Below, in pieces: positions 53,721 to 64,000 of a DNA stretch of 64,000 nucleotides. The DNA lies in contig JAUCBJ010004049.1 of assembly GCA_032718475.1 (NCBI GenBank), positions 1 to 64,000 of the forward strand. Direction: 5' to 3'. The position numbers and the translations under genes are program-made. The stretch's first letter is position 1. Each line of letters starts with the position of its first letter. The notes beneath the pieces are model-generated. The model was not told the DNA's origin and did not search any database. It saw only the letters and a list, made by a program, of their open reading frames with translations. The DNA comes from Nemertoderma westbladi (Eukaryota > Xenacoelomorpha > Nemertodermatida > Nemertodermatidae).

Positions 53721-53972
53721 CAAAGGCAAATAATTATTATACTAAAATAATGAAAAGAAATAAGCACAATTGAAAAGTATTAATTTCTATTTACTACTTA
53801 TTTCAGTTAGTTTGCGTTTGGGAGGTACCCCGAAGGCCGGCCCCATCCCCAAACCCAAATCCTCTCCAAGATCTGCGACCCCCTCCCAGAAACACTGAAT
53901 TGGATCGCAACAAGGCGAACTGTACTACTACTACTACTACTAGGATCGGCATGCTGCATTGCAGCTGCATTT

Positions 53973-55166
53973 TTAAGAATGCTGTGCCGGCTTGTCAACA
54001 AAATTGCACCGCCACAACTCCCTATCACCCATGACATTTGCTAGATCATCCGCATCTTTAAGGCCAGTGTCCTTTAAGATGCGTCTCAAGAAAGTCATGG
54101 GCTGTCCACCATGCTTATTCACTCCATGAGGCTGCCAAAGTACAAGATTATGCACTGGCTGGTCCTCACGGCGAAAGCAATGTCCTGCAAAGCGGAGGCG
54201 ATTTTGTTCTAGTGTCAAGCTTGGGGGAACCAATGAGACACCTCCAATGTTATATAGTGTCTGGTTGGAGATGTGTGCATTGTACTTGACACAATGAACC
54301 CGGCGTAGCATTCTTGTGAATGTGCCATCCAGAGATTTGGTGTCCTCAGCAGTTAGAGCCCAGCATGGACTCCCGTAGAGGAGTACTGGAACTACTGCTG
54401 CTCTAAATAATCGGACCTTAAGTTTCCGATTAATTCTCGGTGACTTCCAAATCCTGGAAAGCCTATTCAAGGCTGCCCATGCCTTTCCCTTACGTATTCG
54501 AAGGTCCTCACCTGACTTCCGGATCCATGATCCCAGGTAACAGAAGTCGTCCACATGCTCAAGCATACCATCCTTTGAGCTTATGCTCATCCGATCAGAG
54601 ACTTGCTGAGGACTTTCAAAGTTAACTGTCAGAATTTTGGTCTTTCTGGAGTTAATAAAAAGACCAACACTAGAAGCAGCATGTTCTAATGAGCTGAGGA
54701 GCCGTTGGGCTCCCTCTAATGATTCTGAGAGTACTCCTAAGTCATCAGCAAAGTCTAGATCAGTTAGGTACTTGGCAGGATTTCCTCGACTTCTGGAGCC
54801 AGTAGGTGGAGTTATCATCACCCCATCATCATTATGATGATCTAAGGACATGCGTAGAACATAGTCAACCACAATAATGAACAAGAATGGTGCAAGTGTG
54901 TCTCCTTGGAGGACGCCCCATAACACTTCAAATGGTTCTGTGTCACCGTCAACAGTAGACACAAATGTTGTCGAACCATCGTATACTGATCTGATTGCTG
55001 CAATAATTTCATCAGGAATCCCATATAATGAAAGTATGCTGAACATACGTGAGCGGGAGACTGAATCAAAGGCCTTGAAGAAGTCAACAAAGATAACAGC
55101 CAGATGCCTGTCTTTCTTTTTTGATAACTCTTCAATTATCCTTCTAAGTGCCAAAATGGGCTCCAT
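53973..55166 (-). pseudogene. RTE reverse transcriptase, palm through C-terminus
   Basis: A 397-codon frame: ALRRIIEELSKKKDRHLAVI, FVDFFKAFDSVSRSRMF with the motif A Asp, GVLQGDTLAPFLFIIVVDYV, YLTDLDFADDLGVLSESL with the catalytic Asp pair, DDFCYLGSWIRKSGE, VPVLLYGSPCWALT, LRFAGHCFRREDQPVHNLVL and KHGGQPMTFLRRILKDTG. This part alone is open and well conserved, the best-preserved of the RTE copies in the window. It lacks the fingers region in the same frame, which lies upstream after a shift. Confidence 0.9.
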
Positions 55167-55237
55167 GGTCCCACGACCTTTATGGAACCCATTCTGATTT
55201 CCACGGAGCAGTCTCTCAATGGGATCCCTGATGCGAT

Positions 55238-55696
55238 TTAATAGAATCCATTGTATAGCTTTGCAGCAATCGAGATCAATGAGATTCCCCGAAAAGAACC
55301 ATAGAGTGTTAGGTTGCCCTTCTTGGGAACTGGCACCAACTTATTTGTTTTCATTTCTTGTGGGACTCTTGTTGTTCGGTACATGTCTACTATGATGGGA
55401 TAGATGAGCTTTAAACACTCAGGTATTTTAAAGACCTCAGGGGGAACACCATCTACTCCACTGGCACGATTGGTCTTAATGCTCTTTGCAGCAGCCTTCA
55501 CTTCTGCAAAGGAGATATCGCCAATGGGAATATCTGTGAGTACAGACTCAGACACTTTTACTTCTATAAAGTTATCAGGCAATACCCTGTCATTATTGAG
55601 GAGCTTTTCAAAGTGGGCTTTCCAACCATTGAGGCGATCGGCTGGTGATTCAGCCTTAACCTTGGTGGTTGGTTGGCTTTTCTGCCCAGGAAGCAA
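55238..55696 (-). pseudogene. RTE reverse transcriptase, fingers region
   Basis: The frame includes FAEVKAAAKSIKTNRASGVDG, VPPEVFKIP, and KTNKLVPVPKKGNLTLYGSFRGISLISIAAK. These are the N-terminal motifs of the same reverse transcriptase, one shift away from the palm frame. Confidence 0.85.
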
Positions 55697-55906
55697 ATTG
55701 ATTGATTTCCATGCCTGGGATGATTGCCTGCTGTCGTCAGCATCATTGATGCCATTAACCTGTTGGTTTATTAGCTCCTGTAGATTAACAGAGTACTGCC
55801 TGTTCAGGGACCTAGATGCAGCTTTAGCTGCATGCTTGGCCGCTGTAGTCTGTTTGAGTCGGGACTCTTTCTGCGCCTTATGAAGGTCATTTCGGCACTT
55901 CTGAAT

Positions 55907-56475
55907 TTAGTTGTCAGTCCAGGGGGCCCTTTTACTGTTTCGAGGGTATACGGGAACTGTTTCTGCAGCTGCTAACTTAACTGCTTCTGTAAAGGCAGTA
56001 TAGCCCTCACAGTGATCTGCCGCCTCAGAGGCAAGAGGCTCATACCTGTTGCTCAGCTGTAGTGTGAAGCTGGATCTCACACTTGGCTGTTGCAACAGAG
56101 AGGACCAGTCATGCCGCGGCAAGGCAGATTTCGTTGTTCTGCTAGCACGCAGACTAAGTCTTACCTTGGCCACAATAAGGCGGTGATCAATGGAGAAGGG
56201 TCGAAGTGTAAATGCATTACAGTCTTGTATAGAGCTCCTGTATTTCCTACGAAACAGAATATGGTCTATCTGGGACTTGTGACCACTGGGTCCACTATGA
56301 GTCCATAGCTTTCCAGTTCGCTTCTTGAACTGGGTTCCAGCCAAAACAATCCATTTCCAGAGATAAAATCCTGAAGATGGACAGAATTTCGGTTAACACT
56401 ATTGCTATAGACCCAGGGCGATGTAGGTGATTGATGCAGACTTGCATTAAAGTCTCCCAGGAATGTTAAGAACAG
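55907..56475 (-). pseudogene. RTE endonuclease, C-terminal half
   Basis: GDFNASL and IDHRLIV contain the conserved Asp/Asn and Asp-His residues of apurinic-type endonucleases; KSQIDHILFRR lies between them. A frame change near 56,345 separates the first motif from the others. Confidence 0.8.
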
Positions 56476-56685
56476 GACAGAAGGTAATAACTAGTTAAAT
56501 TAATTATAATACATCCCACTTTATGACATAATATAACATATACCGGAAATATTATATAGCTCTTGTAATTTTACTATAGAACCGAAAAAAGTTGATAGAA
56601 GTAAGGAAAATTACAAACAAAATTTTGCTAAAATTTCACTAATACACGAGGACATTGGTTATTTTATTAGTATAGAAGCTCTGAC
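56476..56685. other. Intron-like AT-rich sequence between LINE and exon
   Basis: It follows the exon donor on the minus strand; I see no further coding. Confidence 0.4.
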
Positions 56686-56869
56686 CTCCTCTGTAAGGTA
56701 TTTGAGATGGTTGAACTTCTGCCTCAGTGGATCAGCGGAAAACCCGTCTGCGAAGAGGACCATACCATGGGGGAAGTTATGCAGCGCCAACCAGCGGACT
56801 ACCTTTCCTTTCTGCATATCCGGTCTGGCGGTTACATATAGAATTAAATAGCCTAAGTCCTGCCAATGT
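56686..56869 (-). CDS. Internal exon of a PITPNM/rdgB-type phosphatidylinositol-transfer protein (LNS2 domain)
   Basis: On the minus strand a 184-bp exon is bounded by a TTTCAG acceptor and a GAG/GTCAGA donor. It codes for 61 residues: HWQDLGYLILYVTARPDMQ, then KVVRWLALHNFPHGMV, LFADGFSADPLRQKF and HLKYLTEE. This is the LNS2 region near the C-terminus of membrane-associated phosphatidylinositol-transfer proteins (PITPNM1-3, fly rdgB), which binds phosphatidic acid at ER-plasma-membrane contacts. Acceptor phase (one base completing an Arg codon) fits the usual VVRHWQDLGY junction. Conservation is high and the exon is open, so it is probably a live host exon. The neighbouring exons are not confidently identified; an RTE copy lies in the next intron and the satellite array on the other side. 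Confidence 0.85.
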
Positions 56870-57482
56870 CTGAAAGTTAAACAAATATTATATCATAGGT
56901 AACTATCTGAAAACATTATGTCATAGGCAAATAAAATAACCTAAATCTTCCCAATGACTGAAAATGTGACAACAATACAATACAACATGACTTGTCGCTT
57001 ACGATTAGTCCAAAAAATAAGTAGGAGATTAATAATATACGATTTAGAGTACATGATACAGCCACTAAAATATATGTAAACTCGCTATAGACGGATTAAA
57101 ATAAGATCATTTCGTGAACTAGATTGGCCTCCATCAAGTTATCGAATCTTACCTAGGATTTCGTACCTTGACATGGTCTTTACATTGCAACTTGCAAGTT
57201 CTTATGAGTTGTTGAAATGATTAGAGGTAACGTTATTATGTAATAGATAATACCGATACAGATTATATAAATATAGGGGGTTACGCCATTTATTGTGGAA
57301 GATATGCCAGTATTAGTAGCAGGATTCCACTAATTATTATACAAAATACCTTTTTTGAAGTATAAAAAATTTGGGTGAAACTTTTAGTTAGTTTGGGATC
57401 AAAACTCCGTAGTGTTCAAGCACAGAGTAAAGCATCAGCTATGTTAACAAATCACTTTAAAAATAATCAAGCTTACATTACG
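56870..57482. other. Intron-like stretch before the satellite
   Basis: On the minus strand a good donor (CCTAG/GTAAGA at 57,152-57,153) ends a short open stretch reading KDHVKVRNP in a phase that would join the LNS2 exon, but the sequence does not match the expected residues well. Otherwise it is AT-rich. Confidence 0.25.
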
Positions 57483-60400
57483 TCTGCACGATTTATGTTA
57501 CAACACTCAAAACAATAAATCTACACATTTTATGTTATGAGATTAACATTAATAAATCCACACGATGTCGTGTACAACACTAACCGCACTAAATCCGCAC
57601 GCTTTTTATTACAACACTAACCGAACTAAATCCACACATTTTCTGTTACAACACTAACCACACTAAATCCACACGTTTTCATGTACAACACTAACCGCAC
57701 TAAATCCACACATTTTTTTTGTTATTACACTAACCACACTAAATCCACACGATGTCGTGTACAACACTAACCGCACTAAATCCACACGCATTTTAGTACA
57801 ACACTAACCACACAAATCCACACGTTTTCTGATACAACACTAACCTCACTAAATCCACATTTTTTTGGTTCTAACACTAACCACACTAAATCCACACGAT
57901 GTCGTGTACAACACTAACCGCACTAAATCCACACGCTTTTTATTACAACACTAACCACACAAATCCACACGTTTTCTGTTACAACACTAACCTCACTAAA
58001 TCCACATTTTTTTTGTTATAACACTAACCACACTAAATCCACACGATGTCGTGTACAACACTAACCGCACTAAATCCACACGCTTTTTATTACAACACTA
58101 ACAACACAAATCCACACGTTTTCAGTTACAACACTAACCTCACTAAATCCACATTTTTTTTGTTATAACACTATCCACACTAAATCTACACGATGTCGTG
58201 TACAACACTAAACGCACTAAATCCACACGCTTTTTATTACAACACTAACCACACAAATCCACACGTTTTCTGTTACAACACTAACCTCACTAAATCCACA
58301 TTTTTTTTTGTTATAACACTAACCACACTAAATCCACACGATGTCGTGTACAACACTAACCGCACTAAATCCACACGCTTTTTATTACAACACTAACCAC
58401 ACTAGATCCACACGTTTTTTTATACAACACTAACCGCAATAAATCCACACATTTTCTGTTACAACACTAACCGCACTAAATCCACACGCTTTTTATTACA
58501 ACACTAACCACAAAAATCCACACATTTCCTGTTACAACACTAACCGAACTAAATCCAAACGTTTTTCGTTACAACACTAACCGCACTAAATCTACAGGTT
58601 TACATGTAAAACCCTAACCGCAATAAATCCACACATTTTCTGTTACAACACTAACCGCACTAAATCCACACGCTTTTTATTACAAAACTAACCACAAAAA
58701 TCCACACATTTCCTGTTACAACACTAACCGAACTAAATCTAAACGTTTTTCGTTACAACACTAACCGCACTAAATCTACAGGTTTACATGTAAAACCCTA
58801 ACCGCACTAAATCCACACATTTTCTGTTACAACACTAACCGTACTAAATCTACAGGTTTACATGTAAAACCCTAACCGCACTAAATCCACACATTTTCTG
58901 TTACAACACTAACCGTACTAAATCTACAGGTTTACATGTAAAACCCTAACCGCACTAAATCCACACATTTTCTGTTACAACACTAACCGCACTAAATCCA
59001 CACGTTTTTATTACAACACTAACCACACTAAATCCACACGATGTCGTGTACAACACTAACCGCACTAAATCCACACGTTTTTTTATACAACACTAACCGC
59101 AATAAATCCACACATTTTCTGTTACAACACTAACAGCACTAAATCCACACGCTTTTTATTACAACACTAACCACAAAAATCCACACATTTCCTGTTACAA
59201 CACTAACCGAACTAAATACAAACGTTTTTAATTACAACACTAACCACACTAGATCTACAGGTTTACATGTAAAACCCTAACCGCACTAAATCCACACATT
59301 TTCTGTTACAACACTAACCGTACTAAATCTACAGGTTTACATGTAAAACCCTAACCGCACTAAATCCACACATTTTCTGTTACAACACTAACATCACTAA
59401 ATCCACATTTTTTTTGTTATAACACTAACCACACTAAATCCACACGATGTCGTGTACAACACTAACCGCACTAAATCCACACGCTTTTTATTACAACACT
59501 AACCACACAAATCCACACGTTTTCTGTTACAACACTAACCTCACTAAATCCACATTTTTTTTATTACAACACTAACCGCACTAAATCTACAGGTTTACAT
59601 GTAAAACCCTAACCGCACTAAATCCACACATTTTCTGTTACAACACTAACCGTACTAAACCTACAGGTTTACATGTAAAACCCTAACCGCACTAAATCCA
59701 CACATTTTCTGTTACAACACTAACCGCACTAAATCCACACGTTTTTTATTACAACACTAACTACACTAAATCCACACGTTTTTTATTACAACACTAACCG
59801 CACTAAATCCACACGATTTCGTGTACAACACTAACCACACTAAATCGCTTTATATGTTACAAAACTATCCGAACTAAAACCACACTTACCTATTCTGTTA
59901 CAACACTAACCTCACTAAATCCACACGTTTTTTATTTTTTTTATTACAACACTAACCAAACTAAATCCACACGTTTTTTTATACAACACTAACCGCACTA
60001 AATCCACACAATGTCGTGTACAACAATAACCGCACTAAATCCACACGTTTTCGTGTACAACAATAACCACACTAAATCCACACGCTTTATATGTTACAAA
60101 ACTAACCGCACTAAAACCACAGTTATTATGTTACAACACTACCCAAACTAAATCCACACGCTTTATATGTTACAACACTAACCACACTAAATCCACACGT
60201 TTTCTTTTCATGTACAACACTAACCGCACGAAATCCCCACATTTTTTGTTACAACACTAATCACACTAAATCCACACGTTTTCTCTTACAACACTAACCT
60301 CACTAAACCCAAAAGTTTTATGTTACAACACTAACATCACTAAAACCACACTTATTCTGTTACAACACTAACCACACTAAATCCACACGTTTTCATGTAC

Positions 60401-63400
60401 AACACTAACCGCACGAAATCCCCACTTTTTTGTTACAACACTAACCACACTAAATCCACACGTTTTCATGTACAACACTAACCGCAATAAATCCACACAT
60501 TTTCCGTTACAACACTAACCGCACTAAATCCACACGCTTTTTATTACAACACTAACCACAAAAATCCACACATTTCCTGTTACAACACTAACCGAACTAA
60601 ATCCAAACATTTTTTATTACAACACTAACCACACTAGATCTACAGGTTTACATGTAAAACCCTAACCGCACTAAATCCACACATTTTCTGTTACAACACT
60701 AACCGTACTAAATCTACAGGTTTACATGAAAAACTCTAACCGCACTAAATCCACACATTTTCTGTTACAACACTAACCTCACTAAATCCACATTTTTTTT
60801 GTTATAACACTAACCACACTAAATCCACACGATGTCGTGTACAACACTAACCGCACGAAATCCACACGCTTTTTATTACAACACTAACCACACAAATCCA
60901 CACGTTTTCTGTTACAACACAAACCTCACTAAATCCACATTTTTTTTATTACAACACTAACCGCACTAAATCTACAGGTTTACATGTAAAACCCTAACCG
61001 CACTAAATCCACACATTTTCTGTTACAACACTAACCGTACTAAACCTACAGGTTTACATGTAAAACCCTAACCGCACTAAATCCACACATTTTCTGTTAC
61101 AACACTAACCGCACTAAATCCACACGTTTTTTATTACAACACTAACCACACTAAATCCACACGTTTTTTATTACAACACTAACCGCACTAAATCCACACG
61201 ATTTCGTGTACAACACTAACCACACTAAATCGCTTTATATGTTACAAAACTATCCGAACTAAAACCACACTTACCTATTCTGTTACAACACTAACCTCAC
61301 TAAATCCACACGTTTTTTATTTTTTTTATTACAACACTAACCAAACTAAATCCACACGTTTTTTTATACAACACTAACCGCACTAAATCCACACAATGTC
61401 GTGTACAACAATAACCGCACTAAATCCACACGTTTTCGTGTACAACAATAACCACACTAAATCCACACGCTTTATATGTTACAAAACTAACCGCACTAAA
61501 ACCACAGTTATTATGTTACAACACTACCCAAACTAAATCCACACGCTTTATATGTTACAACACTAACCACACTAAATCCACACGTTTTCTTTTCATGTAC
61601 AACACTAACCGCACGAAATCCCCACATTTTTTGTTACAACACTAATCACACTAAATCCACACGTTTTCTCTTACAACACTAACCTCACTAAACCCAAAAG
61701 TTTTATGTTACAACACTAACATCACTAAAACCACACTTATTCTGTTACAACACTAACCACACTAAATCCACACGTTTTCATGTACAACACTAACCGCACG
61801 AAATCCCCACTTTTTTGTTACAACACTAACCACACTAAATCCACACGTTTTCATGTACAACACTAACCGCAATAAATCCACACATTTTCTGTTACAACAC
61901 TAACCGCACTAAATCCACACGCTTTTTATTACAACACTAACCACAAAAATCCACACATTTCCTGTTACAACACTAACCGAACTAAATCCAAACATTTTTT
62001 ATTACAACACTAACCACACTAGATCTACAGGTTTACATGTAAAACCCTAACCGCACTAAATCCACACATTTTCTGTTACAACACTAACCGTACTAAATCT
62101 ACAGGTTTACATGAAAAACTCTAACCGCACTAAATCCACACATTTTCTGTTACAACACTAACCTCACTAAATCCACATTTTTTTTGTTATAACACTAACC
62201 ACACTAAATCCACACGATGTCGTGTACAACACTAACCGCACGAAATCCACACGCTTTTTATTACAACACTAACCACACAAATCCACACGTTTTCTGTTAC
62301 AACACTAACCTCACTAAATCCACATTTTTTTTGTTATAACACTAACCACACTAAATCCACACGATGTCGTGTACAACACTAACCGCACTAAATCCACACG
62401 CTTTTTATTACAACACTAACCACACTAGATCCACACGATGTCGTGTACAACACTAACCGCACTAAATCCACACGTTTTTTTATACAACACTAACCGCAAT
62501 AAATCCACACATTTTCTGTTACAACACTAACCGCACTAAATCCACACGCTTTTTATTACAACACTAACCACAAAAATCCACACATTTCCTGTTACAACAC
62601 TAACCGAACTAAATCCAAACGTTTTTCGTTACAACACTAACCGCACTAAATCTACAGGTTTACATGTAAAACCCTAACCGCAATAAATCCACACATTTTC
62701 TGTTACAACACTAACCGCACTAAATCCACACGCTTTTTATTACAACACTAACCACAAAAATCCACACATTTCCTGTTACAACACTAACCGAACTAAATCT
62801 AAACGTTTTTCGTTACAACACTAACCGCACTAAATCTACAGGTTTACATGTAAAACCCTAACCGCACTAAATCCACACATTTTCTGTTACAACACTAACC
62901 GTACTAAATCTACAGGTTTACATGTAAAACCCTAACCGCACTAAATCCACACATTTTCTGTTACAACACTAACCGTACTAAATCTACAGGTTTACATGTA
63001 AAACCCTAACCGCACTAAATCCACACATTTTCTGTTACAACACTAACCGCACTAAATCCACACGTTTTTATTACAACACTAACCACACTAAATCCACACG
63101 ATGTCGTGTACAACACTAACCGCACTAAATCCACACGTTTTCGTGTACAACACTAACCACACTAAATCCACACGCTTTATATGTTACAAACCTACCCGCA
63201 CTAAATCCACACTTATTCTGTTACAACACTAACCGCATTAAATCCACACAATGTCGTGTACAACACTAACCGCTCTAAATCCACACGTTTTCGTGTACAA
63301 CCATAACCACACTAAATCCACACGCTTTATATGTTACAAAACTAACCGCACTAAAACCACAGTTATTCTGTTACAAAACTACCCACACTAAATCCACACG

Positions 63401-64000
63401 CTTTATATGTTACAACACTAACCACACTAAATCCACACGTTTTTTGTTACAACACTAATCACACTAAATCCACACGTTTTATCTTACAACACTAACCTCA
63501 CTAAACCCAAAAGTTTTATGTTACAACACTAACATCACTAAAACCACACTTATTCTGTTACAACACTAACCACACTAAATCCACACGTTTTATGTACAAC
63601 ACTAACCGCACGAAATCCCCACTTTTTTTTTGTTACAACACTAACCACACTAAATCCACACGTTTTCATGTACAACACTAACCGCATGAAATCCCCACGT
63701 TTTTTGTTACAACCTTAACCACACTAAATCCACACGCTTTATATGTTACAAAACTAACCGCACTAAAACCACACTTATTCTGTTACAACACTAACCGCAC
63801 TAAATCCACACGTTTTCGTGTACAACACTAACCACACTAAATCCACACGCTTTATATGTTACAAAACTAACCGCACTAAAACCACAGTTATTCTGTTTCA
63901 ACACTACCCACACTAAATCCACACGCTTTATATGTTACAACACTAACCACACTAAATCCACACGTTTTCTTTTCATGTACAACACTAACCGCCCGAAATC
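57483..64000. repeat. 37-bp satellite array with higher-order structure, continuing past the window
   Basis: The monomer is about 37 bp: a constant part ACAACACTAACCGCACTAAA-TCCACA and a variable 11-base end (CGATGTCGTGT, CGCTTTTTATT, CATTTTCTGTT, GGTTTACATGT and others). The order of variants repeats with a period of 1,385 bp: 59,097-60,481, 60,482-61,866 and the first part from 61,867 agree closely, shown by matching landmarks at 59,561/60,946 and 60,789/62,174. A second, longer-range similarity links 58,300-59,090 with about 62,330-63,120. About 175 monomers are in view. There is no gene; short open frames in it are chance. Confidence 0.97.

Larger units (their letters stand above)
53928..56475 (-). 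mobile_element. RTE-type LINE, longest copy (copy C): endonuclease end through 3' tail
   Basis: On the minus strand the order is endonuclease (GDFNASLHQSPTS near 56,455, QIDHILFRRKYRSSI, SIDHRLIVAKVRLSLR), a linker, then reverse transcriptase to about 53,985. The 3' tail is (TAG)n (plus-strand TACTACTAC at 53,925-53,942). The N-terminal half of the endonuclease is absent. Stops and at least one shift (near 55,170-55,240) disable it. The family assignment comes from GVLQGDTLAPFLFII and DYVLR, which are characteristic of the RTE clade. Confidence 0.9.

Noticed and set aside
57483-64000. Telomere (CCCTAACC motifs)
   Set aside because: CCCTAACC occurs only once per special monomer and not as a tandem 6-bp repeat; the array is a 37-bp satellite.

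Overview
The window looks like nuclear DNA from an animal, probably a marine invertebrate; I cannot name the species. It is AT-rich, contains intron-bounded exon remnants, and consists mostly of metazoan-type transposable elements: BEL/Pao, Ty3-like LTR, Penelope-like, several non-LTR (LINE) groups, a tRNA-derived SINE and miniature inverted-repeat elements. Satellite DNA closes the window. There are no bacterial operons, no CRISPR array and no convincing intact tRNA gene.

Layout. 0.4-1.0 kb: a BEN-domain terminal exon. 1.15-1.98 kb: an inverted-repeat element split by a SINE. 2.3-2.95 kb: an ORF resembling transposase-associated proteins. 3.9-6.6 kb: an RTE LINE 3' end, then a BEL/Pao integrase region and LTR. 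6.6-7.0 kb: another terminal-exon-like ORF. 7.9-8.5 kb: a 22-bp minisatellite open in all three minus frames. 9.3-14.3 kb: nested inverted repeats with three copies of one AT-rich dispersed element. 15.8-16.4 kb: a 19-bp minisatellite. 17.2-20.4 kb: a Penelope-like element with 984-bp direct repeats and 61-bp perfect inverted ends. 21.0-24.0 kb: a broken CR1/L2-like LINE on the minus strand, inserted in a BEL/Pao relic (24.0-26.5 kb and beyond). 26.7-30.6 kb: a nearly intact LINE with a signal-peptide-like leader, a 2A motif, a PHD finger, endonuclease and reverse transcriptase. 31.6-33.5 kb: small hairpin and inverted-repeat elements. 37.36-41.91 kb: a complete LTR retrotransposon with 277-bp LTRs and a 5-bp target duplication. 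42.7-43.4 kb: a truncated copy of the 2A LINE. 45-56.5 kb: four RTE fragments around one cellular gene. 57.5-64 kb: a 37-bp satellite with a 1,385-bp higher-order repeat, running off the window.

Cellular genes. The clearest is an uninterrupted 712-codon ORF at 46,109-48,247 for a secreted subtilisin/kexin-type (furin-like) protease. It has the Asp/His/Asn/Ser residues, a P domain and a Thr-rich repeat tail, but almost no room for the usual prodomain. On the minus strand at 56,686-56,869 is a 61-codon internal exon matching the LNS2 domain of the PITPNM/rdgB phosphatidylinositol-transfer family. The BEN exon may be a third. The rest is a record of nested insertions: LINE into BEL, SINE into an inverted-repeat element, RTE copies into the PITPNM neighbourhood. 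All calls are from reading the sequence; no database search was possible.
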